A stretch of 11,956 nucleotides of DNA from SIAF01 sp046152955 (lineage in GTDB: Bacteria; Planctomycetota; Planctomycetia; Planctomycetales; Planctomycetaceae): assembly GCA_046152955.1 (NCBI GenBank), contig JBJXGA010000184.1:1-11956 (forward strand), written 5' to 3'. Positions 5,318-11,956 of this stretch are shown here, one piece after another (the stretch's first letter is position 1; every line of letters starts with the position of its first letter). Position numbers and translations under genes: made by a program. Under the pieces are notes generated by a model. That model worked only from the letters and a program-made list of their open reading frames with translations. It did not search any database and was not told the DNA's origin.

Positions 5318-5989
5318 ATGTCGCTGATGCTCAAGGATGTTCGCAAGACCTACCGGGAGCCGGATGGCCGCGCGCTGCCGATCTTGAATGTCGCCAGTTT
5401 TTCCCTCCAGTCCGGGGAGCAGGCGGTGCTGGTGGGGGCCAGTGGCGGAGGCAAGACGACGCTCCTCAACGTCATTTCCGGGATCACTGCCCCCGACTCC
5501 GGTTCGGTGACGATCGACGGGATCGACATCACGCGGCTGCACGAGGTGGGACGCGATCGCTTTCGGGCGCAGCGGATCGGCTTCGTGTTCCAGACGTTCA
5601 ACCTGCTTCCCGCCTTCTCGGCATTGGAAAACGTGTTGTTGGGGATGAGTTTTTCCGGAAAGCCAGTCGATCGTCGCCGGGCGGAAGAGCTGCTGGGAAA
5701 GGTGGGGTTGTCGCACCGGCTGCATCATCGTCCGACGCAGATGTCGGTGGGTGAGCAGCAACGGGTGGCGGTGGCGCGGGCGCTGGCCAACAAGCCGTCG
5801 CTGCTGTTGGCGGACGAGCCGACCGCCAACGTCGACGTACACAATCAGCAGACGATCCTCACGCTGATCCGGGACGCGTGCCAGGAGAACCAGGTGTCGC
5901 TGTTGCTGGTCACCCACGCCCTGGAGGTGGCGCAGCAGTTTTCGCGCGTCGTGAAATTGTCCGACTTCAACCAGCCGGGGGCCCCCTGA
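5318..5989 (+). CDS. ABC transporter ATP-binding protein, LolD/MacB type
   Basis: A complete 223-residue ATPase of the LolD/MacB class; it powers the FtsX-type permease encoded next to it. Walker A is G40-A-S-G-G-G-K-T47. The Q-loop glutamine is Q92 within F-V-F-Q-T-F-N-L-L-P, a stretch typical of this class. The signature is M-S-V-G-E-Q-Q (142-148), Walker B is L-L-L-A-D-E-P (162-168), the D-loop follows at about 171-173, and the switch histidine is H200. All catalytic positions are present; the Glu in the signature, where Gln is usual, is mildly odd. ATG 5318 gives the normal family length, though the ribosome-binding site is weak. The stop TGA overlaps the next ATG (TGATG), so the two products are almost surely coupled. 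Family members work on lipoproteins, drugs or peptides without transporting across the bilayer in the usual way; the substrate here is unknown. Confidence 0.93.
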   Translation: MSLMLKDVRKTYREPDGRALPILNVASFSLQSGEQAVLVGASGGGKTTLLNVISGITAPDSGSVTIDGIDITRLHEVGRDRFRAQRIGFVFQTFNLLPAFSALENVLLGMSFSGKPVDRRRAEELLGKVGLSHRLHHRPTQMSVGEQQRVAVARALANKPSLLLADEPTANVDVHNQQTILTLIRDACQENQVSLLLVTHALEVAQQFSRVVKLSDFNQPGAP

Positions 5990-7323
5990 TGAACCTGTTC
6001 ACAATTGCGGCCAAGAGTGTCCGACAGCGGGCGCTGGCTTCGACTCTCACCGCTCTGTCGATCGCTCTGGGGGTGGCGTTGATGGTCACCGTGCTGGTGA
6101 TCAATGGCGTGGTGACGCGGATGTTCAGCCAGAGTGCCACCGGCTATCACCTGGTGGTGGGGGCCAAGGGAAGCCCCATGCAGCTTGTGCTCAATACGAT
6201 CTATTTCATGGATCGGCCGATCGAGAATCTCTCGTACAAGCGGTATCTCAAGATCAAGTCGCACGAGTCGGTCGAGGCGGCGATTCCGTTTGCCCTGGGA
6301 GACACGACCGAGGATGGCAAATACCGCATCGTCGGGACGATTCCGGAGTATTTTCAGCTCGACTACATCCCCGGCAAGAAATTCTCGCTGACGCAGGGGG
6401 CGTTTTTTCAGAAGCCGTTCGAAGCGGTCATCGGCGCGCGGGTGGCGCGGTCCTACGGCTGGAACGTGGGACACAAGTTTCCCATCGCGCACGGCGGGAA
6501 CCTGGCCGACGTTCATGCCGAACAATTCACGGTGGTCGGCGTCCTGGCACCAACCGGTTCCCCCATCGACCGGGCGGTGTTCATCGAGCTGTCGGGGTTT
6601 TATCAGATCGCCGGGCACGAGAAGCCGCTGGCCGAAGCGCGTTCGCAGGCCGACGCGCAATCCCGAGCGGTGATCGATCCCGATCTTCCCATCATCCCTC
6701 CCCCCGACAAACAGGGGGAACCTCCCCCCTCCAAGACGGCTGCCAATCCGACTGGACCCAAGGTGATTCCCGATGAACAAAAAGAGGTGACGGCCATTCT
6801 CCTGCGAATGAAGTCCGACACTCTGGCAGTTCTGATGGCAAGCCGGATCAACAAATGGCCTGTGGCGCAGGCGGTCAATCCCATTGAGCAGATTTACAAG
6901 CTGCTGCGCGACGTCGTGGGAAACATCCGGACGATGCTGATGGTCATGACCGGATTGATCATCATCGTGTCCGGAGTCGGAATCTTCGTCAGCATCTACA
7001 ATTCGATGTCGGATCGAAAACGGGAGATTGCCATCATGCGAGCGCTGGGAGCGCGGCGCAGCACCGTTTTTTCGATCATCATCGCCGAGTCGATGCTGCT
7101 GTGTGCCGGTGGCGGAGTGGCGGGGATGCTCCTGGGACATTTGCTGGTGTTTGTGGCCGGTCCTTATGTCGAATCGCGGAGTGACGTGTTGATCAATCCC
7201 TGGTCGTTTGAGACACTGGAATTGGCAATCCTTCCAGCGCTGTTGGTGCTGTCGGTCGTGGTGGGACTGTTTCCCGGCCTGACGGCATACCGGACCGACG
7301 TCGCCCGCGGATTGACCGATTGA
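5989..7323 (+). CDS. FtsX/MacB-type ABC transporter permease
   Basis: Inner-membrane partner of the ATPase, 444 residues from ATG 5989, which shares one base with the upstream stop codon. Upstream in-frame starts lie inside the ATPase gene and are not needed. The layout is that of type VII ABC (MacB/LolCDE) permeases. One membrane segment spans about residues 15-40, followed by a large periplasmic domain to about 310, then three segments at about 313-337, 360-385 and 410-432. Between the second and third lies S-D-R-K-R-E-I-A-I-M-R-A-L-G-A (341-355), the cytoplasmic coupling stretch of FtsX proteins. The periplasmic domain holds a proline-rich insert at about residues 230-266 (I-P-P-P, E-P-P-P). 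Such proteins transmit ATPase strokes to periplasmic partners. The DUF3299-like proteins downstream are candidate partners, by position only. Confidence 0.93.
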   Translation: MNLFTIAAKSVRQRALASTLTALSIALGVALMVTVLVINGVVTRMFSQSATGYHLVVGAKGSPMQLVLNTIYFMDRPIENLSYKRYLKIKSHESVEAAIPFALGDTTEDGKYRIVGTIPEYFQLDYIPGKKFSLTQGAFFQKPFEAVIGARVARSYGWNVGHKFPIAHGGNLADVHAEQFTVVGVLAPTGSPIDRAVFIELSGFYQIAGHEKPLAEARSQADAQSRAVIDPDLPIIPPPDKQGEPPPSKTAANPTGPKVIPDEQKEVTAILLRMKSDTLAVLMASRINKWPVAQAVNPIEQIYKLLRDVVGNIRTMLMVMTGLIIIVSGVGIFVSIYNSMSDRKREIAIMRALGARRSTVFSIIIAESMLLCAGGGVAGMLLGHLLVFVAGPYVESRSDVLINPWSFETLELAILPALLVLSVVVGLFPGLTAYRTDVARGLTD

Positions 7324-7386
7324 ATCGTAGAGTTCTTAGAAGGGGCGATTCGATGGCCCGATCAGACTGGATTGGAAGCCCAGTTG

Positions 7387-7395
7387 TGGTATGAT
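7387..7395 (+). promoter_or_regulatory. Extended -10 promoter (TGGTATGAT) before the DUF3299-like pair
   Basis: TGG followed by TATGAT, one base from the TATAAT consensus, gives an extended -10; the -35 is poor (CTGGAT at 17 bp). Transcription would start near 7402, about 43 bp before the ATG at 7445. The downstream genes may therefore be expressed separately from the ABC pair as well as by read-through. Confidence 0.5.
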
Positions 7396-7444
7396 TTCAG
7401 GGACGATCCACAGACAATCTGGATTGTGTTGCGAGGCGAGACCT

Positions 7445-8143
7445 ATGTCACAAGTTGTTTCCGAAGTTGAACATCCGTTCGAATCGCCAGCCGTGGATCC
7501 GGCCAGCGAATTTGATTACCACCCGGTGACCCCGCTGGCGCCGATTACCCTGTTCTTGGGGATTTGCGCTTTGGCGGGGTTGATCGGCATCCCCGGCCTG
7601 GCGATTGGGATCGTGGGACTCATCACCGGGGGGCTGGGGCTTTGGCAGATCCGCCGATCGCAAGGTGAAGTGGGAGGTAGGGTTGTGGCGTTGTGCGGCG
7701 TCTGGTTGTCGGGGCTGTTTCTGGTGGCGGGGATCGGCCTGCACACCTATGCCTATGCGACGGAAGTTCCTGAAGGATTCGAGCGGGTCAGTTTCAATTG
7801 GCTGTCGTCCGAGGCGCCGACGATCGGGCCGGGAGAGTTACAAGTCACCCCGGCGGTGGAGGCGCTCGACGGAAAGCCGATATTTATTAAAGGTTACATG
7901 TACCCCACGCAGCAGCGGACCGGAAAAACCGAGTTCGTCATGCTCAAGGATACCGGACAATGCTGTTTCGGGGGGAACCCCAAGATCACCGACATGATCG
8001 TGGTCAAGATGCAGAACGGAATGACCGTCGATCACAAGGAACAGACACTGGTGGGGGTGGCGGGCACGTTTCGAGCGCAGTCGGTTGTGCAGTCTGGCCA
8101 ACTCACCGCGATCTACTCTTTGGAGGCAACGCATTTCAAATGA
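7445..8143 (+). CDS. DUF4190-like membrane region fused to DUF3299-like domain
   Basis: 232 residues from ATG 7445, preceded by GAGGCGAG at 7433-7440; an upstream ATG at 7391 lies inside the promoter and is rejected. The first 30 residues are acidic and polar. Two glycine-rich hydrophobic stretches follow, at about 31-69 and 80-103, with I-R-R-S between them, as in DUF4190 proteins. The C-terminal domain is extracytoplasmic if the N-terminus is inside. It resembles DUF3299: G-Y-M-Y-P-T, then T-E-F-V-M-L-K-D-T-G-Q-C173-C174-F-G-G, and D-M-I-V-V-K-M. The Cys pair sits where proteobacterial DUF3299 proteins have a Cys-x-His/Pro-rich stretch, as I remember them. The function of DUF3299 is not known; metal or thiol chemistry is possible. 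The stop codon overlaps the next start (ATGA). Confidence 0.78.
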   Translation: MSQVVSEVEHPFESPAVDPASEFDYHPVTPLAPITLFLGICALAGLIGIPGLAIGIVGLITGGLGLWQIRRSQGEVGGRVVALCGVWLSGLFLVAGIGLHTYAYATEVPEGFERVSFNWLSSEAPTIGPGELQVTPAVEALDGKPIFIKGYMYPTQQRTGKTEFVMLKDTGQCCFGGNPKITDMIVVKMQNGMTVDHKEQTLVGVAGTFRAQSVVQSGQLTAIYSLEATHFK

Positions 8144-8928
8144 AACTTCGATTTCCTCGTGGCCGGGATGTGGTGGTTTTGCTGGCAGGCTGCTTCCTGT
8201 GTACGATCAGCGCCGGTTGCAGTGAACATGCCACCAGGGCTCATGCGCAGCCGACAACCAAGGCTTCTGAGGAAATCGCCGCGACTCCCCAGCCGGCGAC
8301 GCCGGGCGCCCCCGACGACGAGTCGATTCAACTGGTATCGGCGGCAGAGGTTGAAAATCCACGCAGCGAGTCGGAGCGATCGTCCACCGAGGAGGGGGTG
8401 GCAGCGGCCGACGAGGAGCTTTCAGCGACTCCGGAGGAAATTGTGGCGACCGCTGACGTGGCGGACCTCCCCCCCAAGGCCCAGCCCATCCCAGTTCCCG
8501 ATCGGACGTTTCAGGTCGAAGGTCCGGAAAAGGCGCTCCGCATCACCTACGAGGATCTCGATCTGGAGAAACTGATCCAGATGGCGCCGGTGACGGCGGA
8601 TTGTGTGGAGAAGATGCCCGGCTGGCTTCGGAATTTGGATGGTAAGATGGTCCGCATCCGGGGCTTCATGAAGCCCACGACCCTCCAGGACGGGATTCAG
8701 AGATTCCTGCAGGTCCGTGACACGGGGCTCTGCTGCTTTGGTCCCAAAGGGCGAGTCCACGACATGATTCAGGTGGTTCTCAAACCAGGGACGACAACCT
8801 CCTATATTGAATTGCGCCCGTTCGACGTGATCGGTAGGTTTCGGATCGACGTGCATGCTCTGGAAGAAGACGGCTTGGTGTACGAACTCTACCGGATTGA
8901 AGACGCGCAAATTCATCAGTTGAAGTAG
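8140..8928 (+). CDS. Lipoprotein with DUF3299-like domain
   Basis: 262 residues from ATG 8140, overlapping the upstream stop by four bases; GGAGG (8122-8126) lies upstream at a longish 13 bp. The N-terminus is a lipoprotein signal: R-F-P-R-G-R, a hydrophobic core, then lipobox I-S-A-G-C27. A long Ala/Glu/Pro-rich linker (about 28-120) would let the domain reach away from the membrane. The C-terminal domain (about 125-262) is paralogous to that of the preceding gene: I-R-G-F-M-K-P, then F-L-Q-V-R-D-T-G-L-C198-C199-F-G-P, and D-M-I-Q-V-V-L. Lengths and motif spacing match, so the two genes arose by duplication and then gained different membrane anchors. A periplasmic partner of the FtsX permease is plausible from context. 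Confidence 0.8.
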   Translation: MKLRFPRGRDVVVLLAGCFLCTISAGCSEHATRAHAQPTTKASEEIAATPQPATPGAPDDESIQLVSAAEVENPRSESERSSTEEGVAAADEELSATPEEIVATADVADLPPKAQPIPVPDRTFQVEGPEKALRITYEDLDLEKLIQMAPVTADCVEKMPGWLRNLDGKMVRIRGFMKPTTLQDGIQRFLQVRDTGLCCFGPKGRVHDMIQVVLKPGTTTSYIELRPFDVIGRFRIDVHALEEDGLVYELYRIEDAQIHQLK

Positions 8929-9017
8929 AAAAAGTCGAAATTCGGCGCACGGTTCGTAACCCAACAGCCCCTGCCGCCAATCGCCGCTGCTCTCACCCCC
9001 GCAAAAAGGACCACCCC

Positions 9018-10244
9018 ATGACTCGCACGCGAATGGCCGCCTGGACTCTCCTGCTCACGATCGCGGTTTCGGCACTGGCTCTGGTTCCCGACACGGTTCG
9101 GGGGTGCCCGTTTTGCAGCGCTCCCTCGCTGACTCTGTCCGAGCAATTCTCCAAGGCGGACGCGGCGGTTCTCGTCAAATGGGTGGGGGGGGAAATGCCC
9201 AAGGCAGAGCAACCGGGGAGCACCACTTATGAGATCGTCGAAGCGCCGCGAACCCCGTTCAAGTCCGTGGCCAAGGGGAAAAAGATTACCCTGGAGCGGT
9301 ATCGCGCCGGCAAGAAGGGGAGCCTGGCGCTGCTGTTTGGCAGTCGCACCAAAGGGGAAGTGATTGAATGGGGGGGGCCGCTGGAAGTCACGGAAACGAG
9401 TTACAAATACATTGCCGAGGCCCCTGCGGCTGACGCTCCACCCGAAAAGCGGCTGGGGTACTACCTGAAGTTCCTGGAATTCAGCGAAGACACCGTTTCC
9501 AACGACGCCTACGCGGAGTTCGCCAACGCCCCGTACAAGGACATCGTTCCGCTGGCCGACGAAATGCCGCGTGAGAAATTGCGCGAGTGGATCATGAATC
9601 CCAAGACTCCCGCCTCCCGCATTGGGCTGTACGGCCTGATGCTGGGACTATGCGGAACGGCCGACGATGTGGCCCTGATGGAGAAGAAGATCGTCGAGCA
9701 GACCGAGGATTTCCGGCTGGGGATCGACGGCGTCATCGGCGGTTACCTGCTCCTGACGGGAGAAGATGGGCTGAAGGTCATCGAAGACTCCAAATTGCTC
9801 AACAAAAAGGCGCCGTTTGCCGAGACCTATGCTGCGATGCAGGCGCTCCGCTTCATGTGGTCGTTTGGCAATGGCCGGATCGCTCCCGACCGGCTGAAGA
9901 GTTCGATGCGGCTGTTGATTGACCGCCCCGAACTGGTGGATCTGGTGATTGCCGATCTGGCCCGCTGGAAGGATTGGAGCCTGCAGGAACGGCTGATGAA
10001 CCTGTATGGCGTCGAGGAATACAACGTTCCGTCGATCAAGCGGGCGATCATTCGGTATATGATCGCCAGCACAAAGGACGTTCCCGCGTCGCCAGAAACC
10101 GCCCAGGCCGGTTCGGCTGGCGCGACCGACGGTTCGAGCGAAAAGAAACTTCCAGTACATGCCGTGGCCGGCGCCAAGTATCTGGAGAAACTGCGAGAGA
10201 AAGACCCCAAAAACGTCAGCGAGGCGGAGCGGTTCTTCTTCTGA
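9018..10244 (+). CDS. Secreted CPxC protein, first paralogue
   Basis: 408 residues; AAGGA (9006-9010) lies 7 bp before ATG 9018. A signal peptide covers about residues 1-28 (R-M-A-A-W-T-L-L-L-T-I-A). The mature protein starts at once with C30-P-F-C33, followed by S-L-T-L-S-E-Q-F and A-D-A-A-V-L-V-K-W-V. The first 120 residues are rich in strands. The middle and end look helical and perhaps repeat-like, with landmarks Y-G-L-M-L-G-L-C-G near 210, F-G-N-G near 290 and D-L-A-R-W-K near 315. It is not a c-type cytochrome (no CxxCH). I do not know a described function; CPxC could bind metal or form a redox disulfide. It is followed 48 bp later by a full-length paralogue and preceded by the DUF3299-like pair on the same strand, so it may belong to that system. 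Confidence 0.75.
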   Translation: MTRTRMAAWTLLLTIAVSALALVPDTVRGCPFCSAPSLTLSEQFSKADAAVLVKWVGGEMPKAEQPGSTTYEIVEAPRTPFKSVAKGKKITLERYRAGKKGSLALLFGSRTKGEVIEWGGPLEVTETSYKYIAEAPAADAPPEKRLGYYLKFLEFSEDTVSNDAYAEFANAPYKDIVPLADEMPREKLREWIMNPKTPASRIGLYGLMLGLCGTADDVALMEKKIVEQTEDFRLGIDGVIGGYLLLTGEDGLKVIEDSKLLNKKAPFAETYAAMQALRFMWSFGNGRIAPDRLKSSMRLLIDRPELVDLVIADLARWKDWSLQERLMNLYGVEEYNVPSIKRAIIRYMIASTKDVPASPETAQAGSAGATDGSSEKKLPVHAVAGAKYLEKLREKDPKNVSEAERFFF

Positions 10245-10292
10245 GATCATCGAAGGGAATCGCTCCTGGCCAGCGGACAAAGGAATGATCCG

Positions 10293-11474
10293 ATGAATTG
10301 GCGACGGTTGCTGGCCTTGTGTACTGGCCTGCTGGTGGTGGTCTGTCTCCCCTCGGCCAGTCCGGCGGAGTGTCCGATTTGCGGGCAGCCGACGGTTACC
10401 CTGTCGGAACGCTACGCCCGCGCCGATGTAGCGCTCCTGGTGGAATGGGTTTCAACCCGGCCCGCGAGTGAGAAGAAATCGGATTCGACGACCTACGTGA
10501 TTGTCCAGGCGCCGCGCGGCGGGGAGCGGGCGTTCAAACCAGGGCGGCGGCTGACGATCGACGGCTACCATGCCGGTAAACCGGGGAGCCTCGTCTTCCT
10601 GATGGGGAACGAAAACGAAGCTGGAAAGGTCCAATGGGACCATCCCCCGCTGGATGTGACCGAGACCAGTTTTCAGTACATCATCCAGGCCCCCTCCGGA
10701 GAATTGCCGACCGTCAAACGGCTGGAATACTTCGTGCGGTTTCTGGAGTATCCGGATTACACGATCGCCAATGACGCGTTCGGCGAGTTTGTGAATGCCT
10801 CGGCGGCGGACATTGCGGCCATGGCCGGAAAACTCCCGCGCGAAAAAATCCGCCGCTGGTTGTTGGACCCCAGGATTTCCCCAGGACGCCAGGCGGGGTA
10901 CGGTCTGATGCTCGGTTTGTGCGGTAAGCCGGAGGATGCCGGGTTGCTCGAAGAGCGGATTCTCGATGAGAACGAGGAGCGCCGCACGGGGATTGAGGGA
11001 TTGATGGTGGGCTTGATGCTTCTGAAGGGGGAGCCGGCGCTGGAGTTGCTCGATCGGTCGTTCGCCTCCAAATCGGACAGTTCGGACGGAGATGTCTTTT
11101 CCGTGATCACAGCCATTCGCTATTTCTGGACGTATGGCAACGGTTCGATCGCACGCCCTCGGATGGTGGCGGTCATGCGGCGGTTCCTCCGCGACCCAAG
11201 AGTTAACGAAAGCGCCATCGTCGACCTGGCGCGCTGGAAGGCATGGGAAATCCAGGAAGAACTGCGCCATTTGTACGTGGAGACTGACCGAGCCGACGAG
11301 AAAACACGGTCCGCGATCATTGGCTACATGCTGGCGGCGACGAAAGACATTCCCCAAAACCCCGACCAGGAACTTCCGCCTCATGCGCAACTGGCGCACC
11401 AGGCGCTGGCGGAGTTCCGTGCCAGGGATCCGAAACTGGTGGCAAAGGTCGAATCCGGGTTTCCCTCGTCGTAA
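10293..11474 (+). CDS. Secreted CPxC protein, second paralogue
   Basis: 393 residues; AAAGGA (10279-10284) lies 8 bp before ATG 10293. The signal peptide has a core L-L-V-V-V-C-L-P and a likely cut after A-S-P-A (about residue 25), leaving C27-P-I-C30 at the mature N-terminus. It matches the preceding protein along its whole length. Shared landmarks are T-L-S-E and A-D-x-A-x-L-V-x-W-V, then S-T-T-Y-x-I-V, A-G-K-x-G-S-L and V-T-E-T-S, then Y-G-L-M-L-G-L-C-G, Y-G-N-G/F-G-N-G, D-L-A-R-W-K and A-x-T-K-D-x-P. This is a tandem duplication with strong divergence. The loss of the Ala/Ser-rich stretch seen near the end of the first copy explains the shorter length. Function unknown. It ends 20 bp before the stop of a convergent gene, with no visible terminator. 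Confidence 0.75.
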   Translation: MNWRRLLALCTGLLVVVCLPSASPAECPICGQPTVTLSERYARADVALLVEWVSTRPASEKKSDSTTYVIVQAPRGGERAFKPGRRLTIDGYHAGKPGSLVFLMGNENEAGKVQWDHPPLDVTETSFQYIIQAPSGELPTVKRLEYFVRFLEYPDYTIANDAFGEFVNASAADIAAMAGKLPREKIRRWLLDPRISPGRQAGYGLMLGLCGKPEDAGLLEERILDENEERRTGIEGLMVGLMLLKGEPALELLDRSFASKSDSSDGDVFSVITAIRYFWTYGNGSIARPRMVAVMRRFLRDPRVNESAIVDLARWKAWEIQEELRHLYVETDRADEKTRSAIIGYMLAATKDIPQNPDQELPPHAQLAHQALAEFRARDPKLVAKVESGFPSS

Positions 11475-11494
11475 TCGACCGCGGCGCAGGCCTA

Positions 11495-11956
11495 TCAGAG
11501 CCGGTTTTCCGCCCGGAACCAGTCGATCGTCTGTTGCATCCCTTCCTGGAACGTGTATTTCGGTTCGTAGCCCAGTTCCCGCCGCGCTTTCTCGATGCTG
11601 AAATCGAGGTTCAGTCCCAGAAACTTGAAGCGGGCCTGGGAGAGGAGCGGCGCCTCGGTCTTTCCCAGCAACCGGTAGACCGTCTCGCAGAGTCTGGTCA
11701 GCAGCCGCGCCACTCCCAGCGGCACGGCGGCGCGGGGAACGGGATACTCCGCCAGCGTCGCCACCGTCGAAATGAAATCCCGTTTGCTCATCAGTGTTCC
11801 ATCGGTGATGTTGTAAACCTGTCCGATCGAGTCTGGCCGATCCAGGACGCTGAAAATGACCTCCACCAGATTCAGGACAAAGGTGTTGTTGAGGAGTTGC
11901 TCTCCGGAGCCAAAATATTTGACATGCCCGGCTCTCAATCGTTCCAGCAGTCGAGG
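11495..11956 (-). CDS. NAD-dependent epimerase/dehydratase (extended SDR), C-terminal part
   Basis: Cut at the right edge; 153 residues are visible on the minus strand, ending with TGA at 11497-11495. The frame is open through base 11956 (P-R-L-L-E-R before L-R-A-G-H-V). Motifs typical of the substrate-binding half of extended SDRs are present: Y-F-G-S-G-E-Q, N-x-T-F-V-L-N-L-V-E-V-I, G-Q-V-Y-N-I-T-D-G, and a final A-R-R-E-L-G-Y-E-P-K-Y-T-F-Q-E-G. The pattern is closest to the 3-beta-hydroxysteroid dehydrogenase/sterol-type epimerases. The NAD-binding Gly motif and YxxxK catalytic pair lie outside the window, so substrate and activity cannot be judged. It converges on the second CPxC gene and is probably unrelated to it. 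Confidence 0.88.
   Translation of the reverse strand, partial: PRLLERLRAGHVKYFGSGEQLLNNTFVLNLVEVIFSVLDRPDSIGQVYNITDGTLMSKRDFISTVATLAEYPVPRAAVPLGVARLLTRLCETVYRLLGKTEAPLLSQARFKFLGLNLDFSIEKARRELGYEPKYTFQEGMQQTIDWFRAENRL

Noticed and set aside
5845..7140. A 431-residue minus-strand open frame
   Set aside because: Antisense shadow of the FtsX permease; His/Arg/Asp-rich composition and no recognisable domain.
9105..9116. CPFC as a c-type haem site
   Set aside because: Haem attachment needs CxxCH; the residue after the second Cys is Ser here and Gly in the paralogue.
10452..11399. A 315-residue minus-strand open frame
   Set aside because: Antisense shadow of the second CPxC gene, caused by high third-position GC.

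Overview
The window looks like chromosomal DNA of a GC-rich planctomycete (Planctomycetota). The reasons are indirect. There are secretin-type N-domain modules carrying a W-x-x-A-G-G motif, tandem DUF3299-like proteins next to a LolD/FtsX-type ABC transporter, large CPxC proteins that I recognise only loosely from planctomycetes, and long intergenic gaps with heptameric tandem repeats. No database search was possible.

Layout. (1) 1-1743: the end of an ABC-2 type ATPase and its permease (NatA/NatB-like exporter), separated by a drifting 7-bp tandem repeat that runs almost to the permease start codon. (2) 1744-2320: a second G-rich repeat, a strong GC hairpin, a tRNA-Ser(GCT) with a good promoter, and a non-coding leader. 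(3) 2321-3977: one gene for an exported protein with secretin-like N-domains (STN, N, N, STN, N), interrupted by a +1 frameshift in a run of nine G. (4) 4223-4630: a small thioredoxin-fold-like protein whose active-site cysteines are degenerate. (5) 4631-5317: about 690 bp without a convincing gene, holding hairpins, a 13-unit heptamer tract and a GC-rich dyad. (6) 5318-8928: LolD-like ATPase and FtsX/MacB-type permease, translationally coupled, then two DUF3299-like proteins, also coupled. The first DUF3299-like protein is anchored by a DUF4190-like membrane region and the second is a lipoprotein. (7) 9018-11474: two large paralogous secreted proteins beginning with a CPxC motif after the signal peptide. 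(8) 11495-11956, minus strand: the C-terminal part of an extended SDR/NAD-dependent epimerase, convergent with region 7.

The most interesting ensemble is regions 6 and 7. Six consecutive same-strand genes combine an envelope ABC system (inner-membrane FtsX permease plus ATPase), two membrane-anchored cysteine-bearing DUF3299-like proteins and two secreted CPxC proteins. The ATPase-FtsX-DUF3299 core resembles, from memory, zinc-starvation-induced clusters of Proteobacteria (Pseudomonas PA4063-PA4066, Vibrio zrg). The CPxC pair would be a planctomycete-specific addition. A metal- or redox-related envelope role is therefore a testable inference, not a conclusion. The other striking signals are the heptamer tracts and the homopolymer frameshift.
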